A stretch of DNA of 64,000 nt from Micromonospora profundi. GTDB taxonomy: Bacteria; Actinomycetota; Actinomycetes; Mycobacteriales; Micromonosporaceae. How positions within the stretch are numbered: position 1 is the first letter of the stretch; each line of letters starts with the position of its first letter. Under the pieces are notes generated by a model that saw nothing but the letters and a program-made list of their open reading frames with translations, searched no databases and was not told the DNA's origin. A program made the position numbers and the translations under genes. Shown piece after piece: positions 43,901 to 50,735 of this stretch. The stretch is from the NCBI RefSeq assembly GCF_011927785.1, contig NZ_JAATJK010000001.1, forward strand, positions 3,286,001 to 3,350,000, in the 5' to 3' direction.

Positions 43901-45012
43901 CAAGCGAGTTCGGCAGCGTCGCCCTGCTAGTTAAGGATGGTCATCTGGTCGAGGCCGTGTTCGGAGCGCTCACCGAGGACGAACTGGTTGATGCGCTGCG
44001 GGGGGTCCAATCGCTGACCGACGACCCTGCTCTGCTGCCCCGCCTCATGGACTTGCTCGGCGAGCGGTTCCTGAGCGAAGTGGCACATCGCCTTGTCGAC
44101 GCCGACATTCCGGAGGTGATTCTCGTGGCCACCGGATTGCTCGGCGTACTTCCGGTCCACGTTGCGCGGTACTGGCGGGACGGCAAGACGAGGCACCTTT
44201 CGGACGACGTCGTGGTCTCGTTCACCCCGTCAGCCCGGTCGCTGCTGGCTGCTCGACGCCCTGACGGGCAGCACTCCGGCGCCCGACTCATCGGCGTCGC
44301 TCAGCCATCGTCGACTCAAGGCACCCTGCCGCACGCCGCGGCCGAGACGGCCTCTGTCCGGCGCCTGTTTCCGGGGCCCGGTGCCGTGCTGGCCGGTCCA
44401 GATGCCACCAAAGCAACGCTAATCCGAAAGCTGGCCGGAGCCACCCACGTCCACCTTGCCTGCCACGGCACCTTCGACCTAGAGGAACCGATGAGGTCCG
44501 GCCTGGTCCTTGCCGACGACAGCATGCTCACGCTCCGGGAGCTGTTCGACGAACGACCGCTGGACGGTGTGCGCCTCGTTGTCGCGTCGGCCTGTCACAG
44601 CGCTGTGAGCGATATCGCGCATGCGCCAGACGAAGCTATCGGTCTACCAGCAGGTCTGGTGTACGCCGGCGCGGCAACCGTGGCCGGCACCTTGTGGAGC
44701 CTGAAGGATCGCTCCGCCCCGCTTCTGGTCAGTCGCTTCTACGCGTATCACTTTCAGGGAGATCCGGAGACTGGATCAGGGCCAATGACCGCAGCAACGG
44801 CCATGGCACGCGCCCAGAACTGGCTCCGCGACTCGACCACCAACCAGCTCAACCGCTTTGCCGAAGAGGCGGGCCTGCCTCGGGTTAGGGCGGCGACCAC
44901 TTTTGCGAACCGGCCGGAGCACTGGGCGCCGTTCGTGGTGGTCGGCCCGGGAGCCCACAACGCTCCGCAGTCAATCTGGCCCGACAAGCAAGCTGGAGCC
45001 ACGCAAGTCTAA
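40924..45012 (+). CDS. Giant TPR-CHAT (caspase-like) protein 3
   Basis: A 1362-aa protein; ATG 40924, 11 nt after the CATRA stop, is the most likely start since the open frame before it overlaps the CATRA gene. Residues 1-970 are dozens of TPR-like helices (EQAFKEVARRAEVAGDLGLR, ALRRALRVLRRNVDRAEWSR, YNLANALSQRSSVDHDGI). The CHAT domain covers about 1030-1350, with catalytic His in HVHLACHGTFDL (about 1180) and Cys in LVVASACHSAVSD (about 1224), then AIGLPAGLVYAGAATVAGTL. Its place behind the CATRA gene fits the described CATRA arrangement, where a TPR-CHAT sensor-protease is thought to recognise a trigger and act on the CATRA effector. The trigger is unknown. Confidence 0.82.
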   Translation: MPGERAELWQLLAVAYQAIAGEPELSVRGDVLVWFKQVWPQLRQDLETLSEDDAIVAMQTMTPFLAGLEDWVTLADLSHRGRALTCRSDHLRDYLVFTHHLGISLQMQADTRGAEQAFKEVARRAEVAGDLGLRAKALAHQAQLRRQAGEPGEAAIVFHRAAEAYRLDADELGEARTLGDLATAVHALGDQTGAERYTERARTLFLSHGAYLAAARETQILAGIRAAGNDLDGPVALFDEVIRLARTAGTPVAAAKAAYDAAHLLALHGELHQSARYAKLADECAGGLDEGLDRDVAEILEYVRTEAAVRQLATADSNEVADRLIAKHPELRTVMGLALALRSESAFLHRMAEHPDSAAREFVDSQWQTVVELARGTILPDGLQVLVRRHSLAVSDGQNDILKRIVGMSPAATLPGVRGRYLVLLAQRSSDAQQVIQLATEAAALLEAVDAPELAAGALVEAGMAWRRLRTGDLRYNKDQALSALRRALRVLRRNVDRAEWSRAMVALANAYLEYPVDRRRNLDRAVRRYTAALMVLTPEDYPEGHGTALAGLGLALSDPAMADDSQNLESARRHVEQSLQMLHDPATRSTVLLNLSHCYRRRQLGDPDANHDLALLYARQSYELCQIAGLHFQAAEAATAIGDLLATSARRSDMSAWTEAVDWYRQALESLPVEEAPAAHAAAAGNLANTLSQTPGGIEFLSDEILTLYQTTIETFHLLGDSVEASRARYNLANALSQRSSVDHDGIIALYEESIAGRPISEAPAEWAESATALAQALFRRNKPVDLDRGMALLEQANAVMPEEQAGQVQTVQGRELGRRGDWPGAARLLGQAAAAADSRYLATVLSAGQEAVLTRTAGLPREAAYALARAGQLAEAVTLIEGARARELGRLLERDRSGLAQLDAAAPRAAIAFRDAARRLMEAEAYQRGNFTLNLDERHRLRGGLADAHAQFVAATEAVRAVPGFAEFGLPPADAARQAALMGVPVIYLITSEFGSVALLVKDGHLVEAVFGALTEDELVDALRGVQSLTDDPALLPRLMDLLGERFLSEVAHRLVDADIPEVILVATGLLGVLPVHVARYWRDGKTRHLSDDVVVSFTPSARSLLAARRPDGQHSGARLIGVAQPSSTQGTLPHAAAETASVRRLFPGPGAVLAGPDATKATLIRKLAGATHVHLACHGTFDLEEPMRSGLVLADDSMLTLRELFDERPLDGVRLVVASACHSAVSDIAHAPDEAIGLPAGLVYAGAATVAGTLWSLKDRSAPLLVSRFYAYHFQGDPETGSGPMTAATAMARAQNWLRDSTTNQLNRFAEEAGLPRVRAATTFANRPEHWAPFVVVGPGAHNAPQSIWPDKQAGATQV

Positions 45013-45045
45013 TGAGGGTGCGGCTTACAGCTCTCCTGCTCAACA

Positions 45046-45253
45046 GCTCGGCGGCGACGGTGCCGTCGGCTCCGAGGTCCGCTCTGCCGTAGGCGGCTCG
45101 TGCGTCCTGCTCCGCCTTGAGGGCAGCGACCTGGTTGGGGAACCCTTGCCGCCTGTGCTGGCGGCGGCGCCGCCCGTTCGCGACGGGCGGCAGGTCGATG
45201 ATGAAGAACCAGCGGGTCTGGCTCTTGGCGAGGCGGTAGTTGTAGACAGCCAT
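45046..45253 (-). pseudogene. Tyrosine integrase N-terminal fragment
   Basis: From ATG 45253 leftwards the frame reads SQTRWFFIIDLPPVANGRRR, then QHRRQGFPNQVAALKAEQDA and RAAYGRADLGADGTVAA, the AP2-like arm-binding N-terminus of actinomycete tyrosine integrases. Recognisable sequence stops near 45046, against the end of the third CHAT gene. The catalytic domain is missing. It marks an old recombination junction between the CATRA/CHAT block and the Pycsar block. Confidence 0.6.
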
Positions 45254-45478
45254 GCGGCTGCACCTCCGCAGTAACGGGACCGAGGGATGCAGCCCACGTT
45301 AAGCGATTTCCGTTACCGCCAGCGTTACCGCAACACCACAGATGATCTTCCATATACGCTGGTGAATACCAGTCGGGGCGGCCCCCTGGCGCGCGAAGGC
45401 TGTCCGCGACGACCTGCGTGGCTATCCAACGATGTACACAGGTCGTCGACGAGACGGGCTTAGTGAACGAGAGAACGC

Positions 45479-45928
45479 TTACGTAAGAGCGACGGCCACG
45501 ACGCCAACCACTAACGCGCGGATGGACCAGGTAATCCGGGTGAACTTTCGGTAGGCCACCAGGTTCGCAGCCCAGATCTGACCCACGACCGCCCGTTCGA
45601 ACGCGTCCTCGTCGGCTGTCGCCGTCACCCAGGCGTCGATGAAGGCTTCGCGGTCGTCGCCGTACCGACGAGCGACGTGATCGTAGTAGTGGAGCGACCA
45701 TGCGGTCGTTAGCTGCCGCCGCGGTGCCAGCGTGTAGAGCGCCAGCAACGCGCTAAGCATGACACTGACGCTGGCGACGAGCAGTGCGCCTTTGGCCCAA
45801 GAGCCGTGAGCCGACGGTAGTTGCCCGGCCAGGATCCCGGCGGCAGCCAGGACGGCGGCCGCCTTCACATCGGCGAAGCGGATCATCTCATTCGCCTGCT
45901 GCAGCGTGGCTCGATCCGCCTCCCTCAT
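45479..45928 (-). CDS. Pycsar effector PycTM-like membrane protein
   Basis: A 149-aa protein whose ATG 45928 overlaps the stop of the gene before it by 4 nt. The N-terminus (LQQANEMIRFADVKAAAVLA) is the signature of the PycTM family: an amphipathic helix leading directly into the first membrane segment (about 21-37), then a second (46-67, GALLVASVSVMLSALLALYTL) and a C-terminal one (133-149). A cytoplasmic helical part (WSLHYYDHVARRYGDDREAF, FERAVVGQIWAANLVAYRKF) sits between. PycTM proteins respond to cCMP or cUMP by disrupting the inner membrane. It is last in the cyclase operon. Confidence 0.8.
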   Translation of the reverse strand: MREADRATLQQANEMIRFADVKAAAVLAAAGILAGQLPSAHGSWAKGALLVASVSVMLSALLALYTLAPRRQLTTAWSLHYYDHVARRYGDDREAFIDAWVTATADEDAFERAVVGQIWAANLVAYRKFTRITWSIRALVVGVVAVALT

Positions 45929-46599
45929 GAGGCTTCCAGTCGTTCCGCCAGATCGGGCCGGTCATACGAGGAGAAGAGCTGCCCCAGCTGCCCGAGCAGA
46001 TATCGGCGGTCGCCGTCCTCAAGCCGCCCAAGAAAGTCACCGATCAGCTTGGCAATCACCAGGAACCGGGACTCGCCGACATCCCCGAACTTCTCAGCGA
46101 TCTTCTCGAAGTTGATGGTGAGTAGCTCTTCTGGCTGGTCAGGGTGGTGGTAGAGCCAATAGCTGCGGGCGACGTCGGGACGAGAGTAGACGCTTTCCCG
46201 CAGGTACCGTATCCGCTCGAGCTCGGCCTGCTGCTTCAGCCGTTCGAGGGCGGTTTGCCGGTCGATCTCCAGGATGGCTTCCGCTGCGATACGGGCTTGC
46301 CGGGTAACCGTCAGCTTGACGCAGACGCCGTTGACCTTCCGGGTGTTGATCTCGATCTCTGCGTTGCCGGCCTGGGTGACGCTGTATTTGGCGGTCACCT
46401 GGCCGGCCCACTCCGTGATCTTCTGCCGCACCGTCCAAAGGGCAGCCTGATCGTTTCTCTGCCATAAGACCTGAAAGGTCGCATCGAACGCTACGTGTGG
46501 ATGGCAGCTGGGCAGCTCGGCGGAAAAGGTGACCGGCTGTGCGGGATCCTCGGGCTTCAGCCAGAGGCTCGCCAGGCGGTCAAGCCAGTTCTCGCTCAT
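45925..46599 (-). CDS. Hypothetical protein of the Pycsar-like operon
   Basis: A 224-aa protein, coupled on both sides by 4-nt overlaps. The first 120 residues are beta-rich (FSAELPSCHPHVAFDATFQV, VTAKYSVTQAGNAEIEINTR), followed by a long charged helix (AEAILEIDRQTALERLKQQA, ELERIRYLRESVYSRPDVAR) and a compact end (SYWLYHHPDQPEELLTINFE). The arrangement of a beta domain plus long helix recalls SPFH/band-7-like proteins, but no membrane anchor is present and I do not assign the family. Its fixed place between NTPase and PycTM suggests that it links sensing to the membrane effector. Confidence 0.65.
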   Translation of the reverse strand: MSENWLDRLASLWLKPEDPAQPVTFSAELPSCHPHVAFDATFQVLWQRNDQAALWTVRQKITEWAGQVTAKYSVTQAGNAEIEINTRKVNGVCVKLTVTRQARIAAEAILEIDRQTALERLKQQAELERIRYLRESVYSRPDVARSYWLYHHPDQPEELLTINFEKIAEKFGDVGESRFLVIAKLIGDFLGRLEDGDRRYLLGQLGQLFSSYDRPDLAERLEAS

Positions 46600-48629
46600 G
46601 GAGCGACCAGTGGGTTCGCTCGGTGGAGCCGCTCGTTGAGCCGATCACGCGCTTCGCGGGCGGCCGGCGCCTCGGCGTCGCGGGCGAGTGGCTGCCAGTC
46701 GTACAGCAGGTCGGACATGCGGGCGAAACGGCTGCTGGCACCCTGGCCGATCCCGCCGGCGCGGACCATCAGATCGGTGATGAGGTCCTCGTAGGCAGGA
46801 TCCTCGATCGCCGCATCCAGCCAGCGGAAGAGCGCCTCACGGAATTCGCCTTGCGGCCCTTCGCCCGTGAAGAGGAGCGTGAAGGCGTGTACCAGCCCAG
46901 CTCGCAGTTCTGCGTCGCCAGACAGCTCGGCGAGGAGGAAGGCGACCCGGTCCCGAGTTTCCGAAATCGCCGCCAAGGCTCGCAGCCCGACGTCGTGCCG
47001 CCGGTCCTGCGCGGCCGTCCAGTCGACGACCCGGCGCAACGTCGCCTGCCGGTGCAGCGGTCGGCCCCAGAGCGACCGCACAGCATCCACAACCCCGTCA
47101 GTGACATCATCGATGCCCCGCCCGGCCAGGTTGTTCAGGCGGGTCAACACCGCCTGCGGATACGCGTCTGCCAACTCCCCGCCGCACACTGCCGCGACCG
47201 CGCAGAGCAGCGTCACGCTTCCCGACTGGACGGCCCACTGATTGAGCCGACCGCGCATCGCCGCCCCAGCCTCAGGGCTCAGCGCGACCGCCGTCATAAG
47301 GTCGACAACCAGCGGTCGCAGTGTCTGGTACCCCCACCACCGCTCGGTCAAGGTACGCACTTCGGGCGCGTCTGCCCCGGGAAGCGCCAGGGTCACGGCG
47401 AGCATGGCTGAGGCCACCTGCCCGGCGACACGGACGTTCGGGGATCCTCCACGGCGCATCGGCAGGTCGGACGCCCAGCTCCAGAGGCGCGTACGGAAGG
47501 CCTTGGACTGGTCGCCATGCACATACCGCAGGATCGCGACGTCGTAGGACGGCAAGGTGAAGACGATCCGGTGCTCCTCGTCGATCCGGGCGTTGACGTT
47601 CTTGGCGAGCTGGCGGATCCCCGGGGCGCCGATGCCGCCGCGCACGTTCGCTGGTTCTGACAGCTTCTCGGCGAGTTTCTCCATGGCGTGAAGGACGTTG
47701 GTGGCCTGTCCCCCCTGTAGGAAGGCAAGGGCAATGAGGAAGAGCCTGGTCCGCGCATCGACGTTGTCTTCGAACCAGGTGGCCAGTTCTTCGTCCCAGT
47801 TCTGGTAGGCCTGGACCGACTTGCCGGCGATCTCGGCCAGCGGCTCCTGGGGATTCCCGACCGCGGCCCTGATCCTGTGGGACAGCCTCGCGATCTGGGC
47901 CGGAGTGGCACCCTCTAGCATCGCCGGTATCGGCGGAGTCCTGAGCAGTGTGTCCACGTCCAGGCGGGCTCGCTGGTCGTCCAGGAGTTGGCTCAGCAGT
48001 TTCTCGCGTTCAGGAGCGGTGACCGTGAGGACGGTGAAGCCCGGAACGTCCTCGGGCCTTTCGAGGCTCTTGCGGTCGACCAGGACGACGAGGTAGGAGT
48101 CCCCCTTTTCTACCGCCTCTCGGTAGGCGATGAGAAGCTCACGCAAGCGGCCGTTGCGGCTTCCGGGCGGCACCGTGAGCAGGTAGGCGGATGGGCCGTA
48201 CGACGACCAAGGCACCTCGTCGACGGGCAGGAGCCGCTGCTGATCGTCGTCGGTCGGGATCTCCCGCCGGGGCGAGGGAACGCCGCCGAGCAGCCCGACC
48301 GCGGCGGTCCGCCGACCGGTGCCGGGTTCGGCCACCAGCAGAACGTGGCGCCGCTCCCGCAGGATTCCGGCGGCAGCTTCCCTGGGCAGTCCGCCCGGGC
48401 CGTAAAAGCGCTCTACGAAGGTCCCAATCGCCTCCTGAACGAAGGCGTCGGACAGCTCCCGGGCGGCCTTGTAGCGTCCGAGCCAGTTGTGGACGTTCTG
48501 CACCATATCGCCCTCGACGCGCGAGGCCGCCTGACCGCTGTTCTCTTCGATGTAGGGGCCGTCGTCGAGGTCGTCGGCGTAGGACTCGTCGATGTCCGGA
48601 TCCATCGGCTCAATCGAGTCGGTAGTCAT
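46596..48629 (-). CDS. Predicted STAND-like P-loop NTPase of the Pycsar-like operon
   Basis: A 677-aa protein from ATG 48629 (GTG 48632 is equally possible; both overlap the cyclase stop). An acidic N-terminus (residues 10-30) precedes a P-loop-like motif LLVAEPGTGRRTA (about 97-109), where the usual Lys of GxxGxGK[ST] is Arg. A Walker B-like strand SYLVVLVDRK lies near 179-188, and helical repeats (about 250-670) complete it. The general plan resembles STAND regulators with an NTPase switch and a helical sensor. The K-to-R change may weaken ATP hydrolysis and leave a nucleotide-binding scaffold. In the operon it sits between cyclase and effector, so it could hold the complex off or recognise the trigger; that is inference. 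Confidence 0.65.
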   Translation of the reverse strand: MTTDSIEPMDPDIDESYADDLDDGPYIEENSGQAASRVEGDMVQNVHNWLGRYKAARELSDAFVQEAIGTFVERFYGPGGLPREAAAGILRERRHVLLVAEPGTGRRTAAVGLLGGVPSPRREIPTDDDQQRLLPVDEVPWSSYGPSAYLLTVPPGSRNGRLRELLIAYREAVEKGDSYLVVLVDRKSLERPEDVPGFTVLTVTAPEREKLLSQLLDDQRARLDVDTLLRTPPIPAMLEGATPAQIARLSHRIRAAVGNPQEPLAEIAGKSVQAYQNWDEELATWFEDNVDARTRLFLIALAFLQGGQATNVLHAMEKLAEKLSEPANVRGGIGAPGIRQLAKNVNARIDEEHRIVFTLPSYDVAILRYVHGDQSKAFRTRLWSWASDLPMRRGGSPNVRVAGQVASAMLAVTLALPGADAPEVRTLTERWWGYQTLRPLVVDLMTAVALSPEAGAAMRGRLNQWAVQSGSVTLLCAVAAVCGGELADAYPQAVLTRLNNLAGRGIDDVTDGVVDAVRSLWGRPLHRQATLRRVVDWTAAQDRRHDVGLRALAAISETRDRVAFLLAELSGDAELRAGLVHAFTLLFTGEGPQGEFREALFRWLDAAIEDPAYEDLITDLMVRAGGIGQGASSRFARMSDLLYDWQPLARDAEAPAAREARDRLNERLHRANPLVAP

Positions 48630-49420
48630 CACTCACCGCCCCGGTGCTGCGTCATGCTCTCGACCGTGGTGGCGACCTGACCATCGTTCCGCTTCACCCT
48701 CGGCCCGGAGATCCGAGGCCCTGGGCGCTTCCCTGCCATCGGCCTCGACGGCGGCGCGGCCAGCGGTTCGGCCGGCATCACGCCGAGGAGGTTCCCGGAG
48801 ACCTCCGGGATGTAGAGCCACGCCTGTCGGCTAAACGCCTTGCCGTCGACCGTCGCCGTTACCGGGAGGCAGCGGTCGGGTTCCATCCCGGCGTACCCAG
48901 CGGCTATGACATCCTCGAAAACTCGATCGGAAAAGATGCAGGCCACGAACGTTACGCGCGGACTGGCTGCGGCGAGCACCGCCTTCACCGGCACGGAGTC
49001 GAGCAGGCGGTGCGTGTCGTTGCGTGAGTCACCGTTGCCGGTCCAATTCGGATTTTCCGGGTCGGCCGGTAGCGGCCCAACGTGCAGGCTGACCCTCAGC
49101 TGAAGGCGATCGTGGGCCTGTCGGTTGTGTTCCGCCAGGCGTTCCTGCAGTAGGCGCGGGAACGGGTCCACCAGGTAGGGCAGGACACGCGGCGGGAGCC
49201 CGACGGCGAAGCCATCACCGGTAGGGCCGAGGAACGCCGGACGATCCCACTCTGCCCCCAGCCCGGCGCCGGTCAGGGCGTCACCCACAAGGTCGAGCAG
49301 ATTCTTGCTGATCGCCTCTTGGGCGCTGCCCGGTTCGGCGGTAAAGCCCTTGGCGTCCACTGCCAGAATCGCCCGGTACGGTGGTAGGTCGATCGAACGT
49401 GCGAACGGGATGTGTTTCAC
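48629..49420 (-). CDS. Class III nucleotide cyclase, Pycsar PycC-like
   Basis: A 263-aa protein from GTG 49420. The class III cyclase core is visible: first metal Asp in AILAVDAKGF (about 22), second metal region LGPTGDGFAVGLPP (Asp about 69), strand LQLRVSLHVGPLP, then GDSRNDTHRLLDS and ASPRVTFVACIFSDRVFEDV. The G-P-T-G-D-G-F form and the D-x-x-R-L-L-D segment fit PycC uridylate/cytidylate cyclases of Pycsar defence better than adenylate cyclases of housekeeping type. The C-terminal 50 residues are Pro/Arg-rich and disordered. A PycTM effector lies three genes downstream. Product specificity (cUMP or cCMP) cannot be read with certainty. The stop overlaps the NTPase start. Confidence 0.75.
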   Translation of the reverse strand: MKHIPFARSIDLPPYRAILAVDAKGFTAEPGSAQEAISKNLLDLVGDALTGAGLGAEWDRPAFLGPTGDGFAVGLPPRVLPYLVDPFPRLLQERLAEHNRQAHDRLQLRVSLHVGPLPADPENPNWTGNGDSRNDTHRLLDSVPVKAVLAAASPRVTFVACIFSDRVFEDVIAAGYAGMEPDRCLPVTATVDGKAFSRQAWLYIPEVSGNLLGVMPAEPLAAPPSRPMAGKRPGPRISGPRVKRNDGQVATTVESMTQHRGGE

Positions 49421-49455
49421 GGGAGTCCTTCCTCGAGAACGGGACCCCCTCAGCG

Positions 49456-50157
49456 TCAGCCGGATACGCGCGGTTCTCTGCCCAGTTCTGGGCGGAAACC
49501 CTGTGACCGACAGCTCAGCGCCACCGGATCCACGATGGTGATCTCCCGCCGCCCGGTAGCGACGATGCCTGCCTCACGCAGGGCGGTGAGCTCGGCAACG
49601 ACCGCGTTGCGCGAGGTGCCGACCAGTTCCGCGAGTTCCGCCTGAGACAGCCGGATCAAGGGCTGCCCGTCGGCACGCCGGCTCTCACGGTCGAGCTGGA
49701 TCAGCGCCCGGGCCAGCCGCTCCCGCACAGGCAGCACCGCCAGCGCCACACGCTGCGCATCCGAGGTGCGCAGCCGGCCCACCGTGTAGGCGGCGAAGCC
49801 CGCCGCGAACGCGGGCCGGGTCAGGAAACGCCGAAACTGCGGGCCAGTCAGCAGCCGCGTGACCGTACTGGTGAGGGCGGTGACCGTGGCCGACCGGGGT
49901 TGCAAGTCGACGGCGGCCAGGTCGCCGACGACATCGCCAGCGGCCCGCAGCGTCAGGATCGCGCGGCTACCGTCGCTCTCCGACCGCACAATTTTGACGC
50001 AGCCGGCGAGGACCACGTGCACGTGCTGGGTGGTATCACCCTGACGCAGAAGCACGTCGCGGGGCTCGAAGCGCACGGGGATCCCGGTGCCCTGCACTCG
50101 ATGCCACTCGTCTTGCGGGAGATGAGCGACGAGTCCGGATGCACCGTAGTCACGCAT
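49456..50157 (-). CDS. Crp/Fnr family transcriptional regulator with cyclic-nucleotide-binding domain
   Basis: A 233-aa protein. Residues about 20-130 form the cNMP-binding jelly roll (FEPRDVLLRQGDTTQHVHVV, GCVKIVRSESDGSRAILTLR, GDVVGDLAAVDLQPRSATVT); the G-D-L-A-A-V-D and R-S-A-T pair mark the phosphate-binding cassette. A dimer helix and a winged helix (RLSQAELAELVGTSRNAVVA, ELTALREAGIV) follow. It ends 35 bp before the cyclase gene on the same strand, so it is probably the first gene of the five-gene operon. A cNMP-responsive regulator next to a nucleotide cyclase suggests that the second messenger also feeds back on transcription. The start is the ATG at 50157. Confidence 0.8.
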   Translation of the reverse strand: MRDYGASGLVAHLPQDEWHRVQGTGIPVRFEPRDVLLRQGDTTQHVHVVLAGCVKIVRSESDGSRAILTLRAAGDVVGDLAAVDLQPRSATVTALTSTVTRLLTGPQFRRFLTRPAFAAGFAAYTVGRLRTSDAQRVALAVLPVRERLARALIQLDRESRRADGQPLIRLSQAELAELVGTSRNAVVAELTALREAGIVATGRREITIVDPVALSCRSQGFRPELGREPRVSG

Positions 50158-50314
50158 GCACAGAATGTATCGCCGACGATCGCGAAGGGTGGCGACGGAT
50201 CAACAGCGTTGCCGGGCTTGGCTCGGTCCCGCACCGCCACCCTTCGCCGCTTCGCCTCACTGAGCAGGGTCTTGGTGAAAAGCGCATCCAACGGCCGATA
50301 GCCCCTGTCTGCGG

Positions 50315-50440
50315 CTAATGGCCGAGTGCTCCAGCGGGCTCGTCGTGCCTGGTCTGGGCCAGGAACCCTCCCGTCACCGCGATGCCGATGGTGGTAGCGG
50401 TCTCGGCAAAACCCCGAAGAACTTGCACAACACGAGCCAT
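50315..50440 (-). CDS. Possible 41-aa peptide with strong ribosome-binding site
   Basis: ATG 50440 is preceded by GGGAGGAGGCGGGGACGC, a strong Shine-Dalgarno at good distance. The product reads ARVVQVLRGFAETATTIGIA, then VTGGFLAQTRHDEPAGALG, with a hydrophobic centre that could be a short membrane or amphipathic helix. It lies 157 bp upstream of the Crp gene on the same strand. It may be a leader peptide or a small membrane protein; no family is known to me. Confidence 0.4.
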   Translation of the reverse strand: MARVVQVLRGFAETATTIGIAVTGGFLAQTRHDEPAGALGH

Positions 50441-50735
50441 GCGTCCCCGCCTCCTCCCGGTGCACTTCCCTGACCTTTGAGACCTGAACTCATCCGGTTG
50501 TCCCAGGAGTGACTGCGTAAGAGTTCCACACATCGCCACACACATCGCGATCAAGCCGACTCGAACGGACACGCCCGACCCAGGCCACGCACGACGTACC
50601 GAATCCATGTTAGCCAAGCCGTCCGTCCGGTGCCGCCTACGGCGCGCGGCGCCACTGCTACCTTCAGGTGGTTCGCCGGTCCCTGGCCGCCGGTGGCTCG
50701 CGTTTCGAGTGATACCACCCCCGTCAGTCGCCGAT

